DNA of 64,000 nucleotides from Lewinellaceae bacterium (GTDB taxonomy: Bacteria > Bacteroidota > Bacteroidia > Chitinophagales > Saprospiraceae): assembly GCA_020636135.1 (NCBI GenBank), contig JACJYK010000001.1, positions 3,272,501-3,336,500 on the forward strand. Direction: 5' to 3'. The translations under genes and the position numbers were made by a program. The stretch's first letter is position 1, and every line of letters begins with the position of its first letter. The notes under the pieces were generated by a model. The model saw only the letters and a list, made by a program, of their open reading frames with translations. It was not told where the DNA came from and made no database searches. Of this stretch, positions 34,536-44,716 are shown piece after piece.

Positions 34536-36623
34536 TCACTGGCGTGGGATCACTTCCTGCCAGTTTTTCTGGTGGATCACCTTACCTCCCTCTTCCAGTC
34601 GCCGGGTATAGTCGTAATAATAGGCTTCCGAGTCACCGGAAAAATGAAGTTCACCAATCAGGGTTATTACCCGTCCGTTTGCTTCCACCGTGATGGTATA
34701 GATACTGTTCACTTTGGCCCCCTCCGGATGCAGGTCACTGACTTCGTGGGTTATGGATTCCGTATAGGCAATGGTTCCAAAGGGATATTCATCGCGACCC
34801 GAGTTGGTCGCCAGTACGGTTGTCGTCTGGGTTCGCTCATTGCGGGTGATGGTGTTTATTTCTGCAAAGCCTGATAACGTTTCGGATTCAATCGAGCGAT
34901 ATCCGGCCAGAACGGGATCCTCTGCAGGTCGCTTGAAGGGCTGCTCCAAAGGGGTGGCATGCCGCGGCGCCTGAGGTAGCGTGACCCCGGAAAGATACCT
35001 GCCTCCACCCAGGAGAAGTGTTTGCATGGGAAACGGTGTAGGCCAGAACATGGGCCATTGTGCATTGTTTACTGCTACACGTATCCGGTGGCCGGGCTGA
35101 AAGGTCCACGATGTCACATGCAGCTCTATCGACAGGCGATACACACTATCCGGATCCAGAGGCTGTGGAAAAATGTCCGAATAGCGATGAGTACCATTAA
35201 ATCCGGCGCCAGTGACCTCGGTTACGCTTCCATCGGGAGCCACATCCGACAGCCGCACGACCCAGTTGGCTTCAGGAGCATCCGCAGCCACCCATAATGT
35301 CACTTCAGGAAATCCCATTACTCCAACTGCTTCGGCCAATACCGGAGAGTCATACACCAGGCTGTAAGCATCCGCAGGTCGCTGGTCCGGCGCCCAATCG
35401 CCCCACCACATCACCGAACCGCTAGCTTCAATACCCACGGTCGGCTTATACCGTAAATGATGACTAAATGTATCGGAGGCAGCTGCTCCAAGGCCGTGGT
35501 TTGACGTGAAATACAAAGTGGTGTCCTCGCCGTCCGGCCACCGGTCATCCTGAATCCATTGTCCGGGAATATCCATGAGGTCAAAGCCCGGGGCATGATG
35601 ATCACGCTGATAATAAATAAATGCCGGTTCCTCCATGATCCCGTTTTCTTCACCCCGTAACCAATGATCAAACCATCGCACGGCAATATCTCTCCACTCG
35701 ATGGCTGGCTCCGGCTCTGCAGTGTGTGGCCAGGTATGATTCCAGGGCCCCAGTATGGCCTTATAGGGTGCGTCCGTATGCTCCAGGAAACGGGGGATAA
35801 AATCCCGGTAACCATCGTACCAGCCACCGATCACGAAAGTGGGGATATCAATGCGGGAATAGTCTTCGTTTAGCGATGCCCGATCCCAAAATGGACCATC
35901 GGTCTGATGACGCTTGTACTTTAACAACCAGGGTTCCGTATCGAAGCGATCTGCATACCAGGCACTGTCCGTGATAAAGTCCGGCGGCCCGGGTACTGCA
36001 TTACCCACATCCATGCCCAGTTCATACGCATCCAGGTGCATGATGCCATCCATAAAATGGACGTCATCCTGATAGATATCATCCGTGGACATCAGGGAGA
36101 TGATGGTCTTCAGTGCGGGAGGGTGGCGCATGGCCATATGCAGTCCGTTAAATCCACCCCAGGAGATACCCAGCATGCCGATGTTCCCATTGCTGAAGGG
36201 TTGTATGGATAGCCAGTTGATGATCACCTCGCCATCAGCCTGCTCCTGTTCGGAGTATTCTCCATCCACCAGATGACCCTCGCTCCGTCCGGTCCCCCGG
36301 ATATCAACCCGCGCAAATATGTAGCCAGCACGGACAAAATAACTGTAAAACGGATACCGCCTTCCGCGACTTTCGTCTTTGCGGTAAGGCAGATATTCCA
36401 GAATGACAGGGTATGGCTGATGTTCTTCAAATCCGGGAGGCAAATACAGATCAGCCGCAAGGTGCACTCCATCGGGCATCGGGATAAATACTTCCCAGAT
36501 GGTGATGGAATCCGGTGTTAGGATAGGTGGTTGAGGGGTCTGGGCGTGGAGGGGGGTGAAAAGAAGGGACACAAAGAAGATCAGGTAATAAATGTTCACA
36601 GCTCCGGGAAAATACATCTTCAT
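34536..36623 (-). CDS. CocE/NonD-family serine hydrolase (S15-like)
   Basis: A 695-residue secreted alpha/beta hydrolase. A signal peptide (about 1-28, ending LHAQ) precedes the X-Pro dipeptidyl-peptidase/cocaine-esterase fold. The nucleophile is Ser154 in GISWGGFNG; the C-terminal half has the jelly-roll typical of the family, with WTFQPGHRIRVAVN. Members hydrolyse esters, amides or dipeptides from various substrates. Its stop codon is adjacent to that of the GH172 gene on the other strand, with no spacer. The substrate is unknown. Confidence 0.85.
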   Translation of the reverse strand: MKMYFPGAVNIYYLIFFVSLLFTPLHAQTPQPPILTPDSITIWEVFIPMPDGVHLAADLYLPPGFEEHQPYPVILEYLPYRKDESRGRRYPFYSYFVRAGYIFARVDIRGTGRSEGHLVDGEYSEQEQADGEVIINWLSIQPFSNGNIGMLGISWGGFNGLHMAMRHPPALKTIISLMSTDDIYQDDVHFMDGIMHLDAYELGMDVGNAVPGPPDFITDSAWYADRFDTEPWLLKYKRHQTDGPFWDRASLNEDYSRIDIPTFVIGGWYDGYRDFIPRFLEHTDAPYKAILGPWNHTWPHTAEPEPAIEWRDIAVRWFDHWLRGEENGIMEEPAFIYYQRDHHAPGFDLMDIPGQWIQDDRWPDGEDTTLYFTSNHGLGAAASDTFSHHLRYKPTVGIEASGSVMWWGDWAPDQRPADAYSLVYDSPVLAEAVGVMGFPEVTLWVAADAPEANWVVRLSDVAPDGSVTEVTGAGFNGTHRYSDIFPQPLDPDSVYRLSIELHVTSWTFQPGHRIRVAVNNAQWPMFWPTPFPMQTLLLGGGRYLSGVTLPQAPRHATPLEQPFKRPAEDPVLAGYRSIESETLSGFAEINTITRNERTQTTTVLATNSGRDEYPFGTIAYTESITHEVSDLHPEGAKVNSIYTITVEANGRVITLIGELHFSGDSEAYYYDYTRRLEEGGKVIHQKNWQEVIPRQ

Positions 36624-36659
36624 TTTAATTATCTTAGCTACACAAGATATCCAATCAAT

Positions 36660-37361
36660 TTGTACCCATTACAAACCTATCACGTTTATAATCATGCTAA
36701 AGGATCTGATAATTTATATCGTGAAAAAAAGAACTATACCTATTTCTTAAGCAAGTGGGAAGAGCATATAGATCCAGTGGCAAAAACGATAGCATATTGT
36801 CTTATGCCAAACCATTTTCATGCTTTGGTTGAAGTCAGAAACCACGTGTGCATTCTGCTTGAAATGGTCGAACGACAAAAATTCAACATCGGGCATGTCA
36901 CCTGCCTTCAAGGTTTTATTGATTTGAAATCAATGAATGAGCTTAAACAATATCTGCACAATTTGAAGCAAAATAATCTGACTGGAAACCTTGAAGGCAA
37001 TTTGGAACTTGAAAAATTACTTTCAAAATACGTTGTCCAGCAATACTCAAACTTATTTAACGGATATACCAAAGCCTTTAATAAAGTCTACAGCAGAAAC
37101 GGCAGCCTTTTTACATCAAACTTTAAGCGAAATCAGGTAAAAGACTATTTAAATATTCGAAATGTAATCAGGTATGTCCATTTAAACCCTGTTCATCACC
37201 ACTTTACCAAACATCCGAATGATTGGCCTTTTTCTTCATGGCATGATTACAAGGAAGAAAAAGACTTTGCTTCAAGCAGAATGGCGCAATATTATCAAAC
37301 ATTCGAGGTGTTTTACACATCCAACACCCCCTCCCCGCCTACTCCTCCCGGATCGATTTAA
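36660..37361 (+). CDS. REP-associated tyrosine transposase-like protein (Y1/HUH)
   Basis: A 233-residue protein of the IS200-like Y1 transposase group. The TTG at 36660 is chosen because the family's usual N-terminus (YPLQTYHVYNHA) begins right there and no ATG is near; an upstream extension would run into the neighbouring gene. The HUH motif is in MPNHFHALVEV, and the later RNVIRYVHLNPVHH and SSWHDY segments are typical. The three-prime end overlaps the end of the convergent permease gene by 23 bases. No insertion-sequence ends or REP palindromes were found beside it, so it looks like a solitary domesticated or stranded copy. Confidence 0.8.
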   Translation: MYPLQTYHVYNHAKGSDNLYREKKNYTYFLSKWEEHIDPVAKTIAYCLMPNHFHALVEVRNHVCILLEMVERQKFNIGHVTCLQGFIDLKSMNELKQYLHNLKQNNLTGNLEGNLELEKLLSKYVVQQYSNLFNGYTKAFNKVYSRNGSLFTSNFKRNQVKDYLNIRNVIRYVHLNPVHHHFTKHPNDWPFSSWHDYKEEKDFASSRMAQYYQTFEVFYTSNTPSPPTPPGSI

Positions 37362-40002
37362 TCGGATTTGCACGGATGGTGTTGTAAATCAGCATCCCTA
37401 CCAGTGTCAGACAAATGGCCATGAGGATGAAGCCAGCCAGGACAAAACTGGTCCAGGTCACAGGTATGTGGTAGGCGAAGTCGGTGAGCCACTGCTGAAC
37501 AGTGGTCCAGGTGAAGGGCACCGCAATAGCCAGCCCGATCAGGAACAAAAGCAAGTATTGACGGTTGATCAAATAAAGGATGGAACCAAGTGATGCACCC
37601 AGCACTTTACGGATGCCGATCTCCTTCCTGCGTTGATCCAGGGTAAATGAAACCAGTCCAATCAGGCCCAGGACCGCAATAAATATAGACAGTAGACACA
37701 GGAGTGAAACCAGCGAGCTGAGCTGGTGTTCCCGGTTGTATATACCTGCCAGTTCATCATTGAGAATCACATAGTTAAATGGTGACTCCGGATTAAATCG
37801 ATCCCATAACCGGTGTGCTTGAGCGATGGTTTCACGTTCCTGGTCCTGGCGGTATTTAATCGCCACCACCCGTCCATCTCCCCAGACCGGAGCATCTGTA
37901 CGAAAGAAGATGATGGGAGCTATGTCTTCATAGAGCGATTGAAAATTAAAATCCCTGGATACACCAATGACTTCCGGGTTGTCCTCTAATTCCGGATAAA
38001 TGATATGCTGATGCAAAGCCTCCTCCGGTGACCAACCAAATAATCGAGCTGCCGTCTCACTGATAATGACGTGATTTTGATCTCCCGGATTACTTTGCTC
38101 AAAATTCCTTCCAGACAATAATTGTAACCCGAGTGTAGGAAAATAATAAGGATCTATTTTAAGTTGGTTGACGGATAGTTTGATCTCAGAGCCTTCCCTT
38201 GAAAAAATATCTTCATAATAAATCTGTCCGGGAACATTCATGGCTACCGAGGCTCCTTTTATTCCCTGCATATTGACCAGCTCGTCCCGGAAAGCATTCA
38301 GATGAGTCGTTAATTTTTCAGCATTCCGTACCACCAGAATATTTTCACGGTCAAAGCCCAAATTTTTTTGACTTAAATAATTCAGTTGCCGTGAGATCAG
38401 TAAACTACCGCTCAGCAAAGCCAGCGAAATTGCAAATTGCAGGGTGACCAATACATTGCGCATACCAGGAGACCCGGATTTATTGCTTTTATTTCCACCC
38501 AGTACGGATATTGGTTTCAGTGACGACAAATAAATGGAAGGATAAATTCCTGCTAAAAATCCAATACCTGCAAGAATTAATACGACCACTAGAAAAGCCA
38601 GCAGCCTAAAATAGGCGAAAGAAATAACGATGCCGATTTGTTGTTCGATTAAAGCGGTAAGCGCCAGTATGACCGGGATAGCCAATATACCAGCCATAAA
38701 GGTCATTAATACTGATTCAGTTTGAAATTGCTGGGCAAGATTATAGGTAGTGGCCCCAATGGATTTTTTTACACCGATTTCTTTACTCCGTAAATTCGCC
38801 CGGGCCGTGCTCAAATTGACAAAATTGATCAGGGCCAATATTAATACCAGCAGCGCCAGGGTTTGCAGTATCCGCACGATCTTAATATCCCCAATGGTTC
38901 CCAGACGATTACCTATGCCTGTCGAATGGAGATGTATGGATCGTACCGGCTGCAATTGAAATTTCCAGTCGCCTTTCCCCTGCATAAAGTCATCGTAGTC
39001 CATTCCAATGCGATCCAGCGTTGCACGGATCCTGGGGTTAAACAGTTTGGTCATTTGTGCATTAATGGATGGAACCGAAGCACCCGGAGCTACTTTCACG
39101 TAAGTAGCCACCTGGGACCAGATCCAGCTCCAGTCAAACTGTTTAACTGCGGGGTTGGTCGGCATCGAAAGCAGGAGATTAAATTTGAAATGCATATTGA
39201 TCGGAAGATCGGCCGCGACCCCTGATACCACCACCGGGGTCTGATTGTCACCCAGCAATAATATTTTACCCATTGCCTCCTCATCCCCAAAATATTTATG
39301 GGCTGTTTCTTCCGTGATGACCACTTTATTTTTTCCGGAAAGGGCATTTTCCGGATCCCCGGCAACCAGCGGGAGGGTAAAAAAATCAAAGAAGTTGGAG
39401 TCAGCCGCCAATACATCATTTTCCTGGAATACCAGTGCGCGTAGACCATCCTGATGGTACCTTACCTCAAAACTTCCGGGTGTGTTGATCCTCGTTGCCG
39501 CCTCAATCCCGGGGATCTCCTGCAGCATCTGTTCCGCCAAAGGGGGGGCCGTACTGGCGAACCAACCTCCGTCCTGAGACCAGATATTGGTTTGATTGAT
39601 GCGGTACATTTTATCGATGTCCCGGTGAAAGTCATCGTAGCTCAGTTCCTGGCGTGTATAACTGAAAAGAATGAAGCAGACTGCCAGGCCTACCGCCAAA
39701 CCACTCAGGTTGATCAAAGAATATCCAAAATGGCGACGGTAGTTGCGCAAGGCAATCTTGATGTGATTACCCATCAATGAACGGTTGAAAAAATGCATGG
39801 TCGGATGATTTCGGGAAATAATTCCCCATCTGAAAAATCGGAATACATGATACAGAAACATCAAATTGGCCCTACGCCGGCTATGATGCTTCAAATGCTG
39901 TTCGTATTGCTCCATCAAGTCGCCTTCGACACTTTCCACCAGTGCCGGGGGGCAGAATCGACGCAACAGTCGCAAACCCCAGCGGGAAGGTCCCTTGTCC
40001 AT
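37339..40002 (-). CDS. FtsX-like ABC permease with prefix domain
   Basis: An 887-residue membrane protein of the MacB/FtsX permease type. An N-terminal cytosolic prefix of about 75 residues (permease prefix domain 2-like: EGDLMEQYEQHL) precedes two copies of membrane plus periplasmic domain, each with the MacB core. Conserved membrane segments include KEIGVKKSIGA and KEIGIRKVLGAS. Such permeases with prefix domains are usually found with PadR regulators, as here: the PadR gene ends 3 bases upstream. No ATPase gene is adjacent. It may export a peptide or lipid, or sense envelope stress. Confidence 0.85.
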   Translation of the reverse strand: MDKGPSRWGLRLLRRFCPPALVESVEGDLMEQYEQHLKHHSRRRANLMFLYHVFRFFRWGIISRNHPTMHFFNRSLMGNHIKIALRNYRRHFGYSLINLSGLAVGLAVCFILFSYTRQELSYDDFHRDIDKMYRINQTNIWSQDGGWFASTAPPLAEQMLQEIPGIEAATRINTPGSFEVRYHQDGLRALVFQENDVLAADSNFFDFFTLPLVAGDPENALSGKNKVVITEETAHKYFGDEEAMGKILLLGDNQTPVVVSGVAADLPINMHFKFNLLLSMPTNPAVKQFDWSWIWSQVATYVKVAPGASVPSINAQMTKLFNPRIRATLDRIGMDYDDFMQGKGDWKFQLQPVRSIHLHSTGIGNRLGTIGDIKIVRILQTLALLVLILALINFVNLSTARANLRSKEIGVKKSIGATTYNLAQQFQTESVLMTFMAGILAIPVILALTALIEQQIGIVISFAYFRLLAFLVVVLILAGIGFLAGIYPSIYLSSLKPISVLGGNKSNKSGSPGMRNVLVTLQFAISLALLSGSLLISRQLNYLSQKNLGFDRENILVVRNAEKLTTHLNAFRDELVNMQGIKGASVAMNVPGQIYYEDIFSREGSEIKLSVNQLKIDPYYFPTLGLQLLSGRNFEQSNPGDQNHVIISETAARLFGWSPEEALHQHIIYPELEDNPEVIGVSRDFNFQSLYEDIAPIIFFRTDAPVWGDGRVVAIKYRQDQERETIAQAHRLWDRFNPESPFNYVILNDELAGIYNREHQLSSLVSLLCLLSIFIAVLGLIGLVSFTLDQRRKEIGIRKVLGASLGSILYLINRQYLLLFLIGLAIAVPFTWTTVQQWLTDFAYHIPVTWTSFVLAGFILMAICLTLVGMLIYNTIRANPIKSIREE

Positions 40003-40005
40003 GGG

Positions 40006-40335
40006 TTAGCTTGAGAATTTAAGTCCGGGCAACCATTTCCACAATTGCTCGCGGGAGGATTTAAGGCTTTGTAACGTAGCCATGCCGGCATTGGTGATGG
40101 TAAATATTCGCTTTCGCCGGCCTCCCCGTAAATTAGTCGCCCCGCCCATCTGTGATTTCACCAGGCCTTTATCCTCCAGCCGGTACAGGGTGACGTGCAC
40201 CGAACTGAGGTTGACGGCTTTATCCAGCCGGCTCTTGAATTCTTCGACGATGGCATTGCCATAGGCTTCCTCACCCAATATGGCGACCAGCGTCAATACC
40301 TGCTCTTCGAAATGGCCAATTTGATCCGGAATCAT
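40006..40335 (-). CDS. PadR-family transcriptional regulator
   Basis: A 109-residue winged-helix repressor. The ATG at 40335 is chosen; the TTG at 40353 in the same frame lies inside the operator and promoter. Family landmarks are the opening FEEQVLTLVAILGEEAYG, the recognition helix region SSVHVTLYRLEDKGLVKS and the wing GRRKRIFTIT. PadR proteins repress their own operon and release on a ligand. It precedes the FtsX permease by 3 bases, so both should be made from the promoter at 40355-40386, which is flanked by two copies of an inverted repeat. Confidence 0.9.
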   Translation of the reverse strand: MIPDQIGHFEEQVLTLVAILGEEAYGNAIVEEFKSRLDKAVNLSSVHVTLYRLEDKGLVKSQMGGATNLRGGRRKRIFTITNAGMATLQSLKSSREQLWKWLPGLKFSS

Positions 40336-40342
40336 ATCTATT

Positions 40343-40391
40343 AGATTTGTCAAACAAATGTATTTATTTCTTTAAGATTTGTCAAACAAAT
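40343..40391 (-). promoter_or_regulatory. PadR operator-promoter with two identical inverted repeats
   Basis: AGATTTGTCAAACAAAT occurs twice, at 40343-40359 and 40375-40391, 32 bases apart (about three helical turns). Each holds a perfect inverted repeat ATTTGT-CAA-ACAAAT. On the minus strand, TTTG (40386-40383) and TACATTTG (40362-40355) are separated by 20 bases, an exact match to the Bacteroidota -33/-7 promoter. The two promoter elements fall within the two repeats, so a bound PadR dimer would block polymerase. Confidence 0.7.
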
Positions 40392-40480
40392 ATGGATCAA
40401 CAGCCTGGATCATCGATGAACAGCCTGGAAACATAGGTTAAAATCGGCTCCACTTCGTACAGGTCCGTACTTAATTAGCC

Positions 40481-41998
40481 CTACTGAACCTCAACGACCA
40501 ACAGAGCATAACGGGTCATTGGATGGCTGGCGCCATCTTTCACCTCGGCAATGAGGTGTATGCTTCCACGGTCCGCATTGTCGGGTATCCGAAAATGCAC
40601 TTTATTACCGCGACTGGTCAGATGGACTTCACCGGGATAGGTTCCCGCTTCCCGATATTGCCAATAACGGATTTGGAGCAAATCGCCATCCGGATCTTTG
40701 GCTTTGATCCTGGCATGAATCTGATCTCCCGGCGAAGCTGTCCGTACAGCCTTTCCCTTCAACCGTACATCCGGGGCATGATTGGCCTCCCTATATGGCT
40801 TTATACACCATTCTGCCCGCGCGGCAAAGTCCTCCTGTATTGCAGGTATCCAGCGGGTTTGCGGGTACGATTTATCTTGTTGCTTGGTATACGGATTCCA
40901 GTCGGTCACGAGGTCTCCATCCTCCCATCGCTTCGGTTGAGTCGCAGACGGCACCAGACGGCCTCCCCAGCCACCGTATTCGGGATGCTGCAGATTATCC
41001 AGTCCGACATTGATCAAATGCAAATACGAGGGCGAATCCCCTTCCGAGATAAAATCATATTTTCCAAAGCTGCCCCACTGACCGTCTTTCAGATGGGCTG
41101 GGTCGCCGTGGATGTGCTCGGGATCACCGGCTTGCTTCTGGCCGTCGCCATAACTGTAATATTGTGTGAGCAATGGACCATGACCATGAATGATTGCATC
41201 ACCCATAAATTGGCCTTCAAGAAAATGATGCCATGCTTCCGGCACCGTGCGTTTCCAGAAATAAGCAAAACTCCAGAATTGACTGGTGTTGTAATAGATT
41301 CGAATATCCGGCCAGTTGGGTGCAATGTATTTGGCATAGGTCGCATCCTGATCCAGGATCATATACAGTATGGTTTTGTCACAAACCTTCCGGTAGACAG
41401 CATCCCACCGGGCAGTGTTTCCATATTGCTCCTGGATCGACTTCAGGGCCCGGGCGATGGTATTGGTCCCTCCCCAGACCTGCAGGTAAATGGGTTCCGG
41501 ATTATCATCCAGCAAACGGTCCTTGATGAATTGTGAACCTTCCGTTTCTTTCTCCATCTCTCCTTCAAAATCGATGTTGCCAACCCGTACCAGGCTACGC
41601 AAATAATCGGCCGTCGGATACCCTTCCGCATGCTGGGATAAACTGGGATAGACTTCTGCATAGGCATCGAGAAGCGTGTCCATCCATTGGGTACCCGGCC
41701 AGCGCAATTCCATTCGTTCCCCGTAAATTCTCCTGGTCATCTCCAGCTCCGAAACAAATGAGGTTCCCTTGCCATCACCTTTATAGTGCCACTGGGAGCT
41801 GCTGTAGATCAGACCTTCCAGGTGAAACTCATTGGAATACAACAACATCCGGATGAAGGAATCCACATCATCAATTTCTCCGTCAGTGGTAACGATGGTA
41901 TTGGGTTTAGCCACAGTCTGAGCTCCAAGTGGGGCAGTTGCCGGGAGTAATAGGCAAGAAAGTACGATCAGGGTGCAACGGGTGATTGAGTAACACAT
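40481..41998 (-). CDS. DUF1593 nucleoside hydrolase-like secreted protein
   Basis: A 505-residue exported protein (signal to about 27, ending LGAQ). The opening TTDGEIDDVDSFIRMLLYS is typical of DUF1593, a family related to inosine-uridine nucleoside hydrolases by its Asp cluster (DGEIDDVDS). The C-terminal half ends with a beta-sandwich (HAPDVRLKGKAV to the stop), probably an Ig-like or cadherin-like module. Members are found with polysaccharide or nucleoside use genes; the activity is not established. It lies alone on the minus strand. Confidence 0.8.
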   Translation of the reverse strand: MCYSITRCTLIVLSCLLLPATAPLGAQTVAKPNTIVTTDGEIDDVDSFIRMLLYSNEFHLEGLIYSSSQWHYKGDGKGTSFVSELEMTRRIYGERMELRWPGTQWMDTLLDAYAEVYPSLSQHAEGYPTADYLRSLVRVGNIDFEGEMEKETEGSQFIKDRLLDDNPEPIYLQVWGGTNTIARALKSIQEQYGNTARWDAVYRKVCDKTILYMILDQDATYAKYIAPNWPDIRIYYNTSQFWSFAYFWKRTVPEAWHHFLEGQFMGDAIIHGHGPLLTQYYSYGDGQKQAGDPEHIHGDPAHLKDGQWGSFGKYDFISEGDSPSYLHLINVGLDNLQHPEYGGWGGRLVPSATQPKRWEDGDLVTDWNPYTKQQDKSYPQTRWIPAIQEDFAARAEWCIKPYREANHAPDVRLKGKAVRTASPGDQIHARIKAKDPDGDLLQIRYWQYREAGTYPGEVHLTSRGNKVHFRIPDNADRGSIHLIAEVKDGASHPMTRYALLVVEVQ

Positions 41999-42042
41999 GC
42001 TTTTCTGTTATGGGAACTTAATTTACGCGATATTTCTCAGGA

Positions 42043-44625
42043 TCAGGGCTCCATGACTTTTTCCAATGCTCCGGGTATGTAAATCAGGTCAAATGGCTCA
42101 TTGTATACCAGATACATCATTTCCCAGCCAGGTTCAAACTTTTCCTTAAAGAAGCGCAGGCTCTTGTAATGTGAAAACTGGCGGATCCGCTCATAGGCCA
42201 GTTTAATGATCCGTTCCTGAATGTTCTCCGGGTCGTCGATTCCACTCATTGGAACCATCCCCAGATTACACTGGGTAAAGCCCTGATCCCGTAACCGCTC
42301 AAACATCCGGACGAACAAATAATCCATAACCCCATTGGGCGCATCATGGGTCCGGCGCATCAGATCAAAATTAGCCATACCCGGAGTGGTACAGGGTATG
42401 ATATTTACAAAACCAACGATCTTGCCCTGGGTGTTCTCAATGGTAAATACCTGCTGTTCACGCAGCTCATCCACATCAAATAATCCCTGTGAAAAAACCA
42501 ATTCACTCCGGTCGGTCTCTTTCAGCCAATCCCCGCTGACTGCCTGTAACTGCTGCAGTAATCGGTCTGTCTGGGGAGGGTCGTAGGTGTGAAATGTGAA
42601 GCCTTCTTTTTCCAGCCGGTTCAACACATTGCGTAATGCTTTTTTGCCGGCGCCCTGCAGGTTAAACTGCGTCAGGTCCACATTAGCATCCTCGCCAACC
42701 GGCAACGATTTTTTACCCAATTGCTCATAGGTGGCCAAACTGTGCTCAGGGATGCGGTACCATGCCGTCCGCAATCCATTATCCCTGCACCATTGCTCAA
42801 ATTGCCGGATGACCTCGACCATCGACGCTTCATCTTTACAGACCGGATTTTCAAGAACAATGGCATAGGTACGGCTGGTTTTATAGGCCACCATAGCTTC
42901 CCCATCCTCCGAGAACCAAAATGATTTATCATCGTATGACTTGAAATAATCCAGAGGCGAGTTGCCATAGCGGGAAACCAGCACTTTGGCTTTCTCGCGA
43001 TCTTCGGAGTGGCTCTTGCTGCGGATCACCAGGGGTCGCAGGGATAAAAAAGCCAGGTATGCCAGCGAGGCGCCCCCGAGGAAATGCATCCCGTAGAGAA
43101 ATTCTTTGGCAAACCGGGTGACCGGAACCAGATCCACATTAAGCAGGAGCAACGAGGTTGCCGACTCTTTCAATGAAGCCAGGAGGGTAAAATCTGCATT
43201 AAAATGCCGCACGTTGATAAAATAAAACCCAATGGTTCCAAAGGCCAGAACGCCCACCAAAACGACCAGCCCGGGGAAAAAACTCAGCCTTGCCAGAGCG
43301 AGATCGTTGTGGATGAAATAGTGTTTCCGCTCAATCAGCAAACTCACCAAAACGATGAGTGCGACCAAAGCCTCTTCATAATCGATCCCTTTGGTGAGGT
43401 GGGTGATCAGGGACAGTGCACTCAGTATCACCGCCATCCACCAGGCATTGCGCAAGCCCCGCAGCAGATAGGCACCTACACCCAGCATCAATACGCCGGA
43501 AAACAGGACAAAGTAGGTGGAAGCATTGATCGCAGCCAGCGGCAGATAATCCGCTAAAACATGCATCCTTGCTGGTATTGCCGGCGTGATGGCGCTGAAT
43601 ATATTGACCAGGCCTAAAGCAAAGAGGAGCAAGGCGGGGAAAACACGGACCAACAGCGATCCTCGCTGGAATACCAGCAAAATGGCTCCGATGATCAGCA
43701 GGGACCAGAATTCAAAAAAGCGAAACAGCATGGCCACGGATATCGCCTCAATGGTCGTCAGGCCAAACAACGTCAACGCATACGTCAGCGCTACTTCGAT
43801 AACCCCTACCCCACGCAAAAATGGCGAACTCATCAACAGGACCAATACGATGGCATAACCGATGATCGCAGCACTCCAGGATGCCGGCAAATCCAGCGCT
43901 TCCATCGAAATATACAAATGGCTGATACCGATCAATTCGATGACACAGGATAATAACAGCACCTTCCAGAAGGACCGTTGGTCAAATGCGTTCTGGCGCA
44001 GATTGCTGAGGATCTCCGACAGGGAAGGCATCTTGCGGTCCAGGTAATGATACCAGGGTCCACCGCTACGGATATCCCGGATGGCATAGATCACTAAGCC
44101 CATAAACAGTGCTATCAGGACTATGCCTAAAACCATACCCCCGCTGAGCTTGCTTTTCAGCAGCAACCAGATCAATGCCGGAATGCCAATAATGACCGAG
44201 GACAAAATGGAATTGATGCTGAAAATGGAAGAGGCGAAATAGGTATCCGTCTTGGTAACGCCTTCTTTGCGCTCCAGTTCTCCGGTAAAAAAGAACATAT
44301 TGGTTAATAGTCCCGCCGGCAGAAAGACACTGATCAGATTACGCTTCAGATATAAAGCCATTGCAGTGACCAGACCAATCTTCCGGTCGATGGCTTTAAA
44401 GCTGTACACATACATCAGGCCCTGAACGACAATAAAACCGATCAGAAGAGCCACTCCTGCGATCATCCAGGGAATCCGTGCGACCTTCAGCGCGTCGATC
44501 ACTTTGGGTATCTCGGCTTCTTCGTGCCGGAAAAAATACACCCCTAAGCCAACAAAAAGCAAACTGAGGGCAATTTGTAACAAGATCTTTTGCTTACCGC
44601 GGAGAAAGTGAAGTGCCTTATGCAT
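42043..44625 (-). CDS. mprF: MprF-like aminoacyl-phosphatidylglycerol synthase/flippase
   Basis: An 860-residue membrane protein. About a dozen or more hydrophobic segments (to about 530) form the flippase part, and a C-terminal DUF2156 (GNAT-like) synthase domain spans about 550-860 (VLVSRYGNSPLDYF through NFDLMRRTHDAPNGVMD to the end). MprF transfers an amino acid, usually lysine, from aminoacyl-tRNA to phosphatidylglycerol and moves it to the outer leaflet, lowering surface charge and giving resistance to cationic peptides. The amino acid is not predictable here. A VirJ/AcvB-type hydrolase encoded at 47980 may reverse the reaction. Confidence 0.88.
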   Translation of the reverse strand: MHKALHFLRGKQKILLQIALSLLFVGLGVYFFRHEEAEIPKVIDALKVARIPWMIAGVALLIGFIVVQGLMYVYSFKAIDRKIGLVTAMALYLKRNLISVFLPAGLLTNMFFFTGELERKEGVTKTDTYFASSIFSINSILSSVIIGIPALIWLLLKSKLSGGMVLGIVLIALFMGLVIYAIRDIRSGGPWYHYLDRKMPSLSEILSNLRQNAFDQRSFWKVLLLSCVIELIGISHLYISMEALDLPASWSAAIIGYAIVLVLLMSSPFLRGVGVIEVALTYALTLFGLTTIEAISVAMLFRFFEFWSLLIIGAILLVFQRGSLLVRVFPALLLFALGLVNIFSAITPAIPARMHVLADYLPLAAINASTYFVLFSGVLMLGVGAYLLRGLRNAWWMAVILSALSLITHLTKGIDYEEALVALIVLVSLLIERKHYFIHNDLALARLSFFPGLVVLVGVLAFGTIGFYFINVRHFNADFTLLASLKESATSLLLLNVDLVPVTRFAKEFLYGMHFLGGASLAYLAFLSLRPLVIRSKSHSEDREKAKVLVSRYGNSPLDYFKSYDDKSFWFSEDGEAMVAYKTSRTYAIVLENPVCKDEASMVEVIRQFEQWCRDNGLRTAWYRIPEHSLATYEQLGKKSLPVGEDANVDLTQFNLQGAGKKALRNVLNRLEKEGFTFHTYDPPQTDRLLQQLQAVSGDWLKETDRSELVFSQGLFDVDELREQQVFTIENTQGKIVGFVNIIPCTTPGMANFDLMRRTHDAPNGVMDYLFVRMFERLRDQGFTQCNLGMVPMSGIDDPENIQERIIKLAYERIRQFSHYKSLRFFKEKFEPGWEMMYLVYNEPFDLIYIPGALEKVMEP

Positions 44626-44716
44626 AGCGGCAATTTAGGAAAAATGATTAAAACGAAAATAAGGTGTGACCCGCTATCGGTATACTGTCTTTTGGATGAA
44701 ATAAGATGGTTACTAC

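Noticed and set aside
40523..41536. Plus-strand open frame of 337 codons over the DUF1593 gene
   Set aside because: Antisense shadow without domain features.
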